Below are positions 42,645-51,343 of a stretch of 64,000 bases of DNA, piece after piece. This DNA is from Kluyveromyces lactis (taxonomy: Eukaryota; Ascomycota; Saccharomycetes; Saccharomycetales; Saccharomycetaceae). Within the stretch, counting starts at the first letter, position 1. The number at the start of each line of letters is the position of its first letter. The notes beneath the pieces are model-generated. The model did no database searches, had not been told where the DNA came from, and saw only the letters and a program-made list of their open reading frames with translations. The position numbers were made by a program, and so were the translations under genes. The stretch spans positions 992,001 to 1,056,000 of the forward strand of contig NC_006038.1 of assembly GCF_000002515.2 (NCBI RefSeq). Direction: 5' to 3'.

Positions 42645-42799
42645 ATTGGTTTTAAGACAGACAAGACCAGTTGCCAGAGACCAATTGAACTTTGAAAGTA
42701 CGAACGTATTAGATATTTGCGCGGTTATTCTGTGTGTAATTACCTGGCCATAGATTTTTTTTCAAAAGTAAAGAGTAATACAGAGATAATAGTAGGGAC

Positions 42800-43564
42800 A
42801 TGAGTGGATACGATAGGGCATTGTCCATCTTTTCTCCAGACGGACACATTTTCCAAGTTGAATATGCATTGGAAGCAGTTAAGAGGGGTACATGTGCGGT
42901 AGGATTGAAAGGTGCTGATTGTGTTGTGCTGGGGTGCGAAAGAAGGTCTACTTTGAAGTTACAGGATCCTAGAATTACGCCTTCGAAGATCTCTAAGATC
43001 GATAATCATGTAGTTCTTTCATTTGCTGGATTGAACGCAGATTCGAGGATTCTCATCGAGAAGGCTAGAGTAGAGGCACAGTCACATCGTTTGACTTTAG
43101 AGGACCCAGTCACGGTGGAATACTTGACGAGATACGTTGCTGGTGTCCAGCAACGTTACACTCAATCCGGTGGTGTGAGGCCCTTTGGTGTGTCTGTGTT
43201 GATTGCAGGGTTCGATCCACGCGACAATAAGCCACGTCTATACCAGACTGAGCCAAGTGGTATTTATTCCGCATGGTGTGCACAATCCATTGGTAGAAAC
43301 TCGAATACAGTACGTGAATTTTTAGAGAAGAATTACAATAAGAATGAGCCTCCAGCTGATGAAAAAGAATGTGTCAAATTGACCATCAAATCTTTGCTCG
43401 AAGTGGTACAAACCGGAGCTAGAAATATCGAAATTACAGTGGTAAAACCTGATTCAAAGATTGTCACTTTGACCACCGAAGAGATAAGCAACTATGTCGA
43501 TGAAATCGAAGCCGAAAAGCAGCAAGATCTCGATAAGAAGAAGCAACAGGAACAACAGGACTAG
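42800..43564 (+). CDS. PRE6: 20S proteasome subunit alpha 4
   Basis: The 254-residue product starts with the proteasome alpha signature [27 protein letters not shown]. It continues with [10 protein letters not shown] and [33 protein letters not shown], and a charged tail ([16 protein letters not shown]). Length equals yeast Pre6 (254). Alpha subunits form the outer gate rings. The start gives the canonical MSGYDRAL N-terminus, which in yeast contributes to the gate. Confidence 0.97.
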   Translation: MSGYDRALSIFSPDGHIFQVEYALEAVKRGTCAVGLKGADCVVLGCERRSTLKLQDPRITPSKISKIDNHVVLSFAGLNADSRILIEKARVEAQSHRLTLEDPVTVEYLTRYVAGVQQRYTQSGGVRPFGVSVLIAGFDPRDNKPRLYQTEPSGIYSAWCAQSIGRNSNTVREFLEKNYNKNEPPADEKECVKLTIKSLLEVVQTGARNIEITVVKPDSKIVTLTTEEISNYVDEIEAEKQQDLDKKKQQEQQD

Positions 43565-44158
43565 GCAAGCACAGTCACACCTAGTGTGCCTCGGTGTCCT
43601 TCAGGTTATAACATAACTCGTCCTATGTAACATATTTTACGGCAGTCTTCCCATATATATATCATTTAATATATACTTGCAAGTCTTCATACAAGAAGTT
43701 ACACTACACTTTCTCACATATGTGTCATTTGACAACGACGAACTCCGCAGGAACTATCAAGTTGGTCATGGACCATCCTTCTTCCATCTTCACTCTTCAC
43801 ACCTTTACTCCTATACGCATACTATATCGAAGCTCAGTTTTTTTTTCAACGTTCTTTCATGTTAAAAAAACAGAAATTACAATCAATCGAGTTTTCATAA
43901 TCAATAGTGTCTTGAAGTCAGGATAGGGTGAGCTGTTATTGATACATATAGGCCGGTAGTGGGTGGATTAAAACATCTCTCGTGTCTGTGCTTGTGTTGA
44001 ACCTGTTGAATATACTGGAAAGGATTTCGAAATAATCGTGTGTCTCTTTTGATCAATCTTTTTTAACACCTTGGCAGACCTGGTTGCATTGCCGCTCTGT
44101 TGTGTCTATAGCAGGATTTTATCTCCGAAACAGCATTCAAAGCATTCGTTAATTCGTA
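43565..44158. other. Intergenic region: PRE6 3' side and promoter of the YOL036W homologue
   Basis: A 594-bp gap between two rightward genes. It has a T-run near 43840-43850 and AT-rich patches. The two overlapping ORFs of 60-70 codons (43677-43926) have no motif and look like chance. Confidence 0.3.
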
Positions 44159-46522
44159 ATGGCAAACCCTAGCACTGCGTTGCAGGATATAAAGGAGGAG
44201 GAAGATAATGCTTCTGAGTTATCTGCGTCCCAGAATACTGGAGAGGCGTCCGTTATAATCACTGAGATGTCTTCAAACAACTTGTTATCAGAGTCCAAAA
44301 ATGAACAAGAGGGCTTAAATATTGGTCTTGGGATGGAGTCTACTGCACTTCCTATTGGGGTAGCGGTTCAGAAACAACCAGAGATTGAAACAAGATTTCT
44401 GGGGCTTGTTATCGACGATAGTCTAGAACAAGAAACGACAGAAAATAGTACGGCGAACGCCATAATGGAAGGCACTGAACTGACCGATAGAGAGGAAGAA
44501 CTGTTACTCCCTCCATTGCCAGACGTGGAAACTAAAGCTGCACTCATATATCAAGAGGAGACGGGAGGAAATCTAAGTTCGGTATCATCTTCGGAGACAG
44601 AGTCTTCAGATACGATATCGCCGGTGTTGGATACGAAAAATAGCGAACCAGAGGAAACTTCGTTTGATCTTTCGCAGGCTCTCGAGATACCTAGCCATTC
44701 TACCACAGGCTCCTCTTTGAATAAAAGTTCACCAACACATAATGCATCATCCTATGGTCCACAGTCACTGTCATCTCCCAGTATGAGTTCTCCTAAAGTG
44801 GCTCTGAAGCATCGATTTTCGAATTCGCTACTCTCACAAGCTTTAAATCAAGAAACGTTATTACTGTCTACAGGTACATCGCCTCAGTTGATGCAAACTG
44901 GAGAGTTTCCACTTCATAAGACAAGTACTAGGTCAAGCGCTCATACCTCTTCGAGCAGTATAGGAACCCGGAATAAAAGTAGATCCAACTCTAATGCAAT
45001 ACCTCAGTTCCCAACGACTGACAACTCGGTTGGATCGAATAGTGGTTTAAACGTCAGCGTGGGGCTATCTAAAAAGACTAGTAACATGTCAAATACAAAC
45101 AGTGCCAGTATCTATAACAATGCGAATACCACGGAGGTATCAGATAAACGCTTTTTGGATTTGAAGAAGTTGATTGTGGGGCAAAATGGAAACGAGGTTG
45201 GGTCCAACTCATCAGATATATCAACCCCATCTTTAAGTTCTCCTTTGGAATTGACTAATAGTCCCCAGTATGAAGAGATCTTGTATAACGCTCCAATGGC
45301 ATCAGGGTCATCGAATTTGGCTATCACAGGAAGCAGAAGCAGGTCTAACTCCAACATTAATACCATCCAAAACTTTTTCTCAGGGAATAGCAAAGCTCCT
45401 CGAAGTTCATTTGACGAATCTTCAGATAATCGATCCTTCACGTCTTCTGAGATTAATGTATCTAAGAGGGTTCCTCTACTTAGGAGAGCTTCAAGTGCTT
45501 TGCTGAGGAAACGCTCCCTTCGACAAAGTGCCGAGAATTCACCTGATGTAAATACGGGACTTGGCATTGTATCACCAATTAATGATTTCAGGATGGCTTC
45601 GTTGGACTTGGATGCTATTGCTCGCTTAGAAAGTAGAAACAAGAAAAATCTTTTTATCAATACAAACGACAGCAGACCGACGCTATCGTCCAAGGAATCC
45701 ACGACATCTTTACGATCTACAATGAGTAATGATCCTCATATAAATAGAATACCTTCATTTGGTTCTAAAGTGAAACGCGGATTTACAAGAATCATGAGTA
45801 GTGGGAATAACTGTTCAAGAAAAGAATCACCTACAAGTTCAAGAATACTGAGTGACAACATGCTGAATGGGAATTCCAAAGGGAATGATGCTGATGCCAT
45901 TACAATGAATTTCGGATTGGATACAAACTCTGTGAACGAGTTTGTAGAGGAACACAACGGCAACAAGAACAACCTTTTAAGAAAACGGTCTAGCTCTACT
46001 TTCCAGCAGAGAAGAGCTTCACGCCTCAACAAGAGGAGTAGCAATACCAACTCCATCATGTCGGAACGCGCGAACAGTGGAAATATAGTAAATACCAGGA
46101 ACAAGCAGCTGATAGACACCGACGATCAAGACTTGGATGAAGAAGACCTCATCATCACAGATGCAGATATGGAAGCATTGTCCAAAAAGCTCCCAACAAT
46201 AACGATCACTGAGAAATTTGGAGCTAACAACACAACACCTTTGCAACAGCAATCGAACGTGTGGTGTTACAAGACCTCGTTTGATGATTGGAAGAATGCA
46301 ACGAATAAAAAACCAAGTAACGCATCCCTTCGTAAGTATATCGATATCCTTATCGAACAACAGACACTAGAGGACGCGAGATTCCAAGCATTAGAACAAA
46401 ACTTCAAACAATCTGGATGGGTATCCAGTCAGGAAATTGGATATTTGCGCCAAAAAAGGGTGGTAATAAACCGACAATGGGCGGAACGAATCTCATTTTA
46501 TCAGAATAAACTAGAGGAATGA
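44159..46522 (+). CDS. Serine-rich protein of unknown function, YOL036W/YIR016W family
   Basis: The 787-residue product is mostly disordered and rich in Ser, Asn and Thr, with many SP and TP sites. Basic patches such as LRRASSALLRKRSLRQS (about 440) occur. The C-terminal ~75 residues look folded and are the most conserved part (WCYKTSFDDWKNATNK, then LEQNFKQSGWVSSQEIGYLRQKR). Size matches S. cerevisiae YOL036W (761), described as a possible Cdc28 substrate. YIR016W is its shorter duplicate. Position between PRE6 (YOL038W) and MET28 (YIR017C) supports this. The function is unknown. Confidence 0.8.
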   Translation: MANPSTALQDIKEEEDNASELSASQNTGEASVIITEMSSNNLLSESKNEQEGLNIGLGMESTALPIGVAVQKQPEIETRFLGLVIDDSLEQETTENSTANAIMEGTELTDREEELLLPPLPDVETKAALIYQEETGGNLSSVSSSETESSDTISPVLDTKNSEPEETSFDLSQALEIPSHSTTGSSLNKSSPTHNASSYGPQSLSSPSMSSPKVALKHRFSNSLLSQALNQETLLLSTGTSPQLMQTGEFPLHKTSTRSSAHTSSSSIGTRNKSRSNSNAIPQFPTTDNSVGSNSGLNVSVGLSKKTSNMSNTNSASIYNNANTTEVSDKRFLDLKKLIVGQNGNEVGSNSSDISTPSLSSPLELTNSPQYEEILYNAPMASGSSNLAITGSRSRSNSNINTIQNFFSGNSKAPRSSFDESSDNRSFTSSEINVSKRVPLLRRASSALLRKRSLRQSAENSPDVNTGLGIVSPINDFRMASLDLDAIARLESRNKKNLFINTNDSRPTLSSKESTTSLRSTMSNDPHINRIPSFGSKVKRGFTRIMSSGNNCSRKESPTSSRILSDNMLNGNSKGNDADAITMNFGLDTNSVNEFVEEHNGNKNNLLRKRSSSTFQQRRASRLNKRSSNTNSIMSERANSGNIVNTRNKQLIDTDDQDLDEEDLIITDADMEALSKKLPTITITEKFGANNTTPLQQQSNVWCYKTSFDDWKNATNKKPSNASLRKYIDILIEQQTLEDARFQALEQNFKQSGWVSSQEIGYLRQKRVVINRQWAERISFYQNKLEE

Positions 46523-47144
46523 AGTTAATAACCCTCTCTTCTATGTGTGTTGTTTTATGAGTATTCTCCACTTTAGCTATATATAAGATATATACTAAAA
46601 CCAGGTTTGTCTTTTCCAATCAATTGTAGTTAGTAATGGCACATGAAAAGATTCCATTTTACTTTAAAAGAGCTACAAAAAATAAGTGTCCAGGGAAAAA
46701 GCCCACATTGTCACTACTACTCCGCCTAAGTGTATCGTTATGTAACGTCATCTTCTATGAAGCAAATTCCTCTGCATCTACATGTATAACATCAATTGAT
46801 GATCAGACGTTGGTAGGCTATACTCACGTGACTTGGAAATTGTGGTTAGTGTGGTTCCTTTACAATCCAGTTGCTTTCACACAGTGACAGTAAATCTTGT
46901 CTGAAAACAGAAATAGAAGAAGAACCAACGTCAGTTTAAAGAAAGTAGGTACCCGAAAACATTTATTTCAAGTCTGATTGGTGAATTGATATAGTATATT
47001 TCCAGGTATAGTTCTCAACTGTGAAAATAGTATCCCCATAATGCGTTATAATATCAATCAATAAATACCTTTACAAAAAAAGAGAATAATGTAGTAAATA
47101 ATAAAGGTGGTAGTATTAGCAGTAAGTACTAAGGCCTGCTGTTC
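46523..47144. other. Convergent intergenic region between the YOL036W homologue and MET28
   Basis: A 622-bp gap. An 83-codon ORF at 46636-46887 has no recognised motif and includes a CACGTG at 46825-46830. I do not regard it as a gene. Nothing else is seen. Confidence 0.35.
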
Positions 47145-48116
47145 CTATAGACCATTGCGTCGTTTGATATTGTCCAATAACTCCTTCGATTTAATTTCAT
47201 TCAGTTCCTCTAGTTTCTTCTTCCAGTAACTATTTTCACTAATGAGAGAATCGATGGTATCGTACATATCGTTAATATCTTTAGTTAGCTGTCTCAACTG
47301 TTGAAACTTCTCCTTTTCTCTTTGTTTCTTGCGTATTCTGAATCTCGCCGACGCTTCTGTATTCTTTCTCCGTTTCTCTAGTTGTTTCCATATCAGATCG
47401 TTATCTTCTTCTGCTATGTCATCTTTCGTTATATCAGTACCAACTGAATCCTGTTTATCCGATATAGTGGTATTAGTAGTAGTGGTGGTGGTGGTCTTTT
47501 TCTCGTTACCAGTAGTCGAAGTCGCTAGCGATGGTGGCGGTTGTGATATTTTTGTGAGTCCATTCAGTTTCGACAGATCGCCATTATTTACAGCGTTAAT
47601 AATATCTGTTGCGTTCCCACTGCTCACGAGCAAAAGCGATAGCAGTCTCGATCCCAACTCCGAGTTGTTATTGATCAATTCATGCAGCTGTGTCGATAAA
47701 TCTGATCCCGGTTTCCCAAACTGAGCAACTGCGTTTGCTGTGTCCTGTTGTCGATCGTTCGGTACCGATACCGAAACTTTCCTGGTCTTTCCATCAGCTT
47801 TGGACACTGTATAATTTTGAGAAACAGAACCTGTAGCCTGGCCAGAATTCGTCTCGTCAGAAGTTGTGACTGGCTCAGTCACATCAACTCCTGACTCAGC
47901 TTCAGTCTGGGCCTCGGTCTGGGCTTGAACTTGTTCTTTCAATCCTCGTAGCAATTCATTAAGTTTAGTAGTAGACGGCGAGGTCATATTTTCAGTGGGC
48001 ATACTTAACCTTCCGTCTCCAGTGGTTCCTTTCATTTGCTCCAAGCCAGTTGTAGCCATCCTCAAAACTCCCCTTTTAATAACACTATGAGAAACTATTA
48101 AGCAATGACTCCCCAA
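47145..48116 (-). CDS. MET28: bZIP transcription factor Met28
   Basis: A C-terminal bZIP has its basic region at about 249-270 (RRKNTEASARFRIRKKQREK), in the Met28/Cys-3/Met4 style, and a leucine zipper from about 274 to 311. Met28 joins Cbf1 and Met4 on CACGTG sites to activate sulphur-amino-acid genes. The product has 323 residues, against 187 in S. cerevisiae, because of a longer Q/T/S-rich N-terminus with a T-run near 208-217. The start may be 48116 or the internal ATG at 48059 (MATTGLEQMKG). Order after the YIR016W-type gene supports YIR017C. Confidence 0.85.
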   Translation of the reverse strand: MGSHCLIVSHSVIKRGVLRMATTGLEQMKGTTGDGRLSMPTENMTSPSTTKLNELLRGLKEQVQAQTEAQTEAESGVDVTEPVTTSDETNSGQATGSVSQNYTVSKADGKTRKVSVSVPNDRQQDTANAVAQFGKPGSDLSTQLHELINNNSELGSRLLSLLLVSSGNATDIINAVNNGDLSKLNGLTKISQPPPSLATSTTGNEKKTTTTTTTNTTISDKQDSVGTDITKDDIAEEDNDLIWKQLEKRRKNTEASARFRIRKKQREKEKFQQLRQLTKDINDMYDTIDSLISENSYWKKKLEELNEIKSKELLDNIKRRNGL

Positions 48117-48202
48117 GGTCCAAAAAGTATATGTCCAACGATTAAACGTTCACAAAACGAAACCAGTTATAGCCAGCACTTGCTGATCCGGACGGGTATA
48201 AA

Positions 48203-48203
<1 letters not shown>

Positions 48204-48239
<36 letters not shown>
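48204..48239. repeat. (TA)18 microsatellite upstream of MET28
   Basis: A pure TA run of 36 bp, 88-123 bp upstream of the first MET28 ATG. It could act as the TATA region and would vary in length between strains. Confidence 0.95.
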
Positions 48240-48240
<1 letters not shown>

Positions 48241-48907
48241 GTATACGAACTGATATAACTACGAAAGGTGATTCAAACGACATCCAGTTTCGGTCCTAAT
48301 ACTCAGACAAATGAAAAGATATTCCATTGTGGCTGGGCAACCGATTCCCGTTTCACAAAATGTAGTAAATACGTTGATGTAGGAAAACCCTATGGATTGC
48401 TTCTCTCGAGCAAAACTAACCAGTGATGAGCTCGAAGCATAATTAAAGGAGATTTTACACCATATAAAAGTACAGAGATGAGTAAGAGAAGGAACTAACG
48501 GCACTTAACGGAGTACATTAGAAGGGGGCAGAGACAAACTACACACACTTTGTGAACATAACTACAACTAAGCTGAGTAACTTAAGTCATTGCAACTGGT
48601 ATGTGGTTGAGTAATGGGAAGTAAAGATACCAGAGAGTGTGTGTGAAAGAGATATGTCAGGTGGACGCAAAGCAACTTGACACAGAATACAATGTGTGGA
48701 AAAAACCGAAGAACCACGAATTGTGTCAGCCTGTACCTGACTAAGTATGTAGTGGTCCGTAGTCTCTATAGAGAACCGACCTGTGATGATTCAAACCACA
48801 ACTGTGTTATGTGTGGGAATGGAATTCATATCTTTACGTAGTATTATTGGAGACCGTTTTGATGTTATCTTTGCTGTGGCATCGTGCTTGCTGTTTTGGG
48901 ATCGGGA

Positions 48908-48925
48908 AAACCACAGTTGTGGTTT
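48908..48925. promoter_or_regulatory. Inverted repeat containing a Met31/32-type site
   Basis: AAACCACA and TGTGGTTT form 8-bp arms around GT. CCACAGTT (48911-48918) is the complement of AACTGTGG, the Met31/Met32 core. A further AAACCACA lies at 48793-48800. The sites are about 700-800 bp from MET28, so the target is uncertain. Confidence 0.4.
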
Positions 48926-48998
48926 ACAGCATAGGATAGTGGAAACTTTTCAATTTCTTTTGCATTTTGCTCAGTCCCCGCGATGATGGAATTTGAGT

Positions 48999-49153
48999 CA
49001 CGTGCGCAATGACTGGTCCAGTTCCTATAGGAAAGTTTTTCCGGTAACCAAGAAGAAATCCCGAAACAGATGGCCGGGTAACATGTTTTGTTATTTTGTT
49101 CTTTGATTACCCGGATTTTAGTATGTTGATCACGTGCTGTGTACTGACACGTG
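48999..49153. promoter_or_regulatory. Cluster of three CACGTG boxes and an inverted Reb1-type pair upstream of SLT2
   Basis: CACGTG occurs at 48999-49004, 49131-49136 and 49148-49153. CCGGGTAA (49074-49081) and TTACCCGG (49107-49114) face each other. The cluster is 500-660 bp upstream of SLT2 and about 900-1000 bp from MET28. Confidence 0.6.
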
Positions 49154-49260
49154 ATCATGGAGTGCCACACTGGCGAAAATAAAGAAACAGACTATGAGTT
49201 TGCAATATTAAGAACATTACTATGACATTCGGTCCTAAACCTTCAAGCTTATCTGACATT

Positions 49261-49270
49261 CTATAAATAG
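49261..49270 (+). promoter_or_regulatory. Rlm1-type (MEF2-like) site upstream of SLT2
   Basis: CTATAAATAG fits CTA(A/T)4TAG, the site bound by Rlm1, which is the transcription factor activated by Slt2. It is 387 bp upstream of the SLT2 ATG. The same bases also contain TATAAATA, so it might only be a TATA box. Confidence 0.55.
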
Positions 49271-49656
49271 AGGATATTAAGTACCTAAGATGACGAATAA
49301 ATATCTGATATCTTAAAAACATACATATATTCCTCACATAGACAGCCCTCATCTCTCTTCCTTCGCTAAAGTTTATTTTCCATAGTACGGGGTTCGCTCT
49401 TACTACGAGATTTCTCTTCCCTTACCAAATGTTTAAATATAGAATCTTTTCATTTACAAATATCGAAATCATCAAAATCATTTCTTAATTATATACACTC
49501 GTCATATGCACTTTTTATGAAAGAGACAAGTATATAGGTCTGGAGGGAAATATAACTGCATCAATACCGTGTGAGCTTGTTACTGGCATTTATTTTGAAC
49601 TTAATTTCCCATAATATCAGTCCGGATCAACTGATTGTGCCCTTTTCTCCACCGAA

Positions 49657-51144
49657 ATGAACGAATACGATGCGGTAGATAGACACACTTTCAAAGTGTT
49701 TAATCAGGACTTCACAGTGGATAAACGGTTCCAGTTGATTAAAGAAATAGGTCATGGTTCGTACGGGATTGTTTGCTCTGCCCGGTTCACTGAAGCTGCA
49801 GATGAAACCACGGTGGCTATTAAGAAAGTTACCAACGTTTTCTCAAAGACTCTGCTCTGCAAAAGATCTCTAAGGGAACTGAAACTTCTAAGACATTTTA
49901 GAGGTCATAAAAATATCACTTGTCTATACGATATGGATATTGTGTTCCAGCCGGACGGTATGTTCAATGGTCTTTATTTGTACGAGGAATTAATGGAATG
50001 TGATATGCATCAAATTGTAAAATCGGGTCAGCCCTTAACAGATGCCCATTACCAATCGTTCATCTACCAGATTCTTTGTGGGTTAAAATATATTCATTCA
50101 GCAGACGTGCTCCATCGTGATTTGAAGCCAGGGAATCTTTTGGTTAACGCTGATTGTCAGTTGAAGATTTGTGATTTCGGATTGGCCAGAGGGTACAGCG
50201 AGAATCCAGTAGAAAATAACCAATTTTTGACCGAATACGTGGCAACGAGATGGTACAGAGCACCGGAAATTATGTTGAGCTATCAAGGTTATACAAAGGC
50301 TATTGACGTATGGTCTTGTGGTTGTATCTTGGCGGAATTGCTAGGTGGGAAACCTATCTTTAAGGGTAAAGATTACGTCGACCAATTGAATAGGATCTTA
50401 CAAGTCTTGGGGACTCCTCCAGAGGAAACTTTGAAAAGAATCGGATCGAAAAACGTCCAAGACTATATCCACCAGCTAGGATATATTCCAAAGATACCAT
50501 TCAGCACTTTATACCCAAATGCCAACCCGGATGCATTGAACCTTCTTGAGGGAATGTTAAGCTTTGATCCTCAACTTAGAATAACAGTCGATGATGCTCT
50601 ACAACATCCGTATTTGTCCATCTGGCATGATCCTGCAGATGAACCGATATGTACAGAAAAGTTCGATTTTTCTTTTGAAAGTGTCAATGAGATTGAACAA
50701 CTTAAACAAATGGTAATTGACGAAGTGACCGATTTCAGGCAATATGTGAGATTACCCCTCTTACACGAGCAACAGCAACAACAGGGGAAGACAGACGGTG
50801 GTTTTGATGATCAAATACGAGAAGATCAACGCACATTTCAAGCGCAGCTAGAAGAACAAGTGAACAATGGTAGAACTGCATCTAACGTTCCATCGTTCGA
50901 TGAGCCGTTTTCTAGTCAAATGATGGGTTCCGCGTCACAACAAGATCCTCTTGTTGGTATTCATTCGGATAATTTACCAAGCCATGAACTTGACTTCCCT
51001 CCTAGGCCTAGTGAGAATGTGCTAGATTCGCCAATGGGTCTAAGTCATCAGCAAACGCATAACGGCTCTCCTGAGTGCCAAGATATAAATGACCTTTTAG
51101 GATTAGAAAGAGAACTAGAATTTGGATTAGATAGACAGTTTTAA
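49657..51144 (+). CDS. SLT2: Cell-wall-integrity MAP kinase Slt2/Mpk1
   Basis: The 495-residue product has the glycine loop GHGSYG at 32-37, K56 in [13 protein letters not shown] at 153-160, DFG at 173-175 and a TEY activation loop at T192-Y194. [15 protein letters not shown] follows, as in the ERK5/Slt2 group. A long C-terminal tail with a Q-run (QQQQQG) matches Slt2 (484 residues). The kinase is activated by Mkk1/2 below Pkc1 and acts on Rlm1 and SBF. The upstream Rlm1-type site would allow feedback. Confidence 0.97.
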   Translation: MNEYDAVDRHTFKVFNQDFTVDKRFQLIKEIGHGSYGIVCSARFTEAADETTVAIKKVTNVFSKTLLCKRSLRELKLLRHFRGHKNITCLYDMDIVFQPDGMFNGLYLYEELMECDMHQIVKSGQPLTDAHYQSFIYQILCGLKYIHSADVLHRDLKPGNLLVNADCQLKICDFGLARGYSENPVENNQFLTEYVATRWYRAPEIMLSYQGYTKAIDVWSCGCILAELLGGKPIFKGKDYVDQLNRILQVLGTPPEETLKRIGSKNVQDYIHQLGYIPKIPFSTLYPNANPDALNLLEGMLSFDPQLRITVDDALQHPYLSIWHDPADEPICTEKFDFSFESVNEIEQLKQMVIDEVTDFRQYVRLPLLHEQQQQQGKTDGGFDDQIREDQRTFQAQLEEQVNNGRTASNVPSFDEPFSSQMMGSASQQDPLVGIHSDNLPSHELDFPPRPSENVLDSPMGLSHQQTHNGSPECQDINDLLGLERELEFGLDRQF

Positions 51145-51343
51145 TGAAACCGTCTGGTATATAGCTTCATCCACTCTCTTTGTAGAACATAAATTGTTGC
51201 TCAGATTCTGCTATACGTGAAATGCCTTTGTACAAATTTACACATCAAATAACAATCATAAAACTGGCAGCTTCAGTGAATACGAAGATACTCATGTTCT
51301 CATATTCTATAAAGAACTGAGATAGTGTAATTTGGTTAATCGA

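Larger units (their letters stand above)
42299..42799. promoter_or_regulatory. Divergent MIM1-PRE6 promoter
   Basis: This 501-bp region holds a Reb1-type site at 42497-42504, two CACGTG sites at 42524-42529 and 42536-42541, and a PACE element at 42636-42644, each listed separately. Confidence 0.7.
48117..49656. promoter_or_regulatory. Divergent MET28-SLT2 intergenic region (1.5 kb)
   Basis: No gene is supported. Next to MET28 is a (TA)18 tract at 48204-48239. In the middle is an inverted repeat at 48908-48925 that includes a Met31/32-like AACTGTGG. On the SLT2 side are three CACGTG boxes with an inverted Reb1-type pair (48999-49153) and an Rlm1-type site (49261-49270). Confidence 0.55.

Noticed and set aside
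45112-45702. 196-codon minus-strand ORF
   Set aside because: It lies antisense inside the YOL036W homologue, whose Ser/Asn-rich codons leave the other strand open. No motif is present.
46636-46887. 83-codon plus-strand ORF between the YOL036W homologue and MET28
   Set aside because: No motif or family resemblance, and it spans a CACGTG site in a convergent gap.
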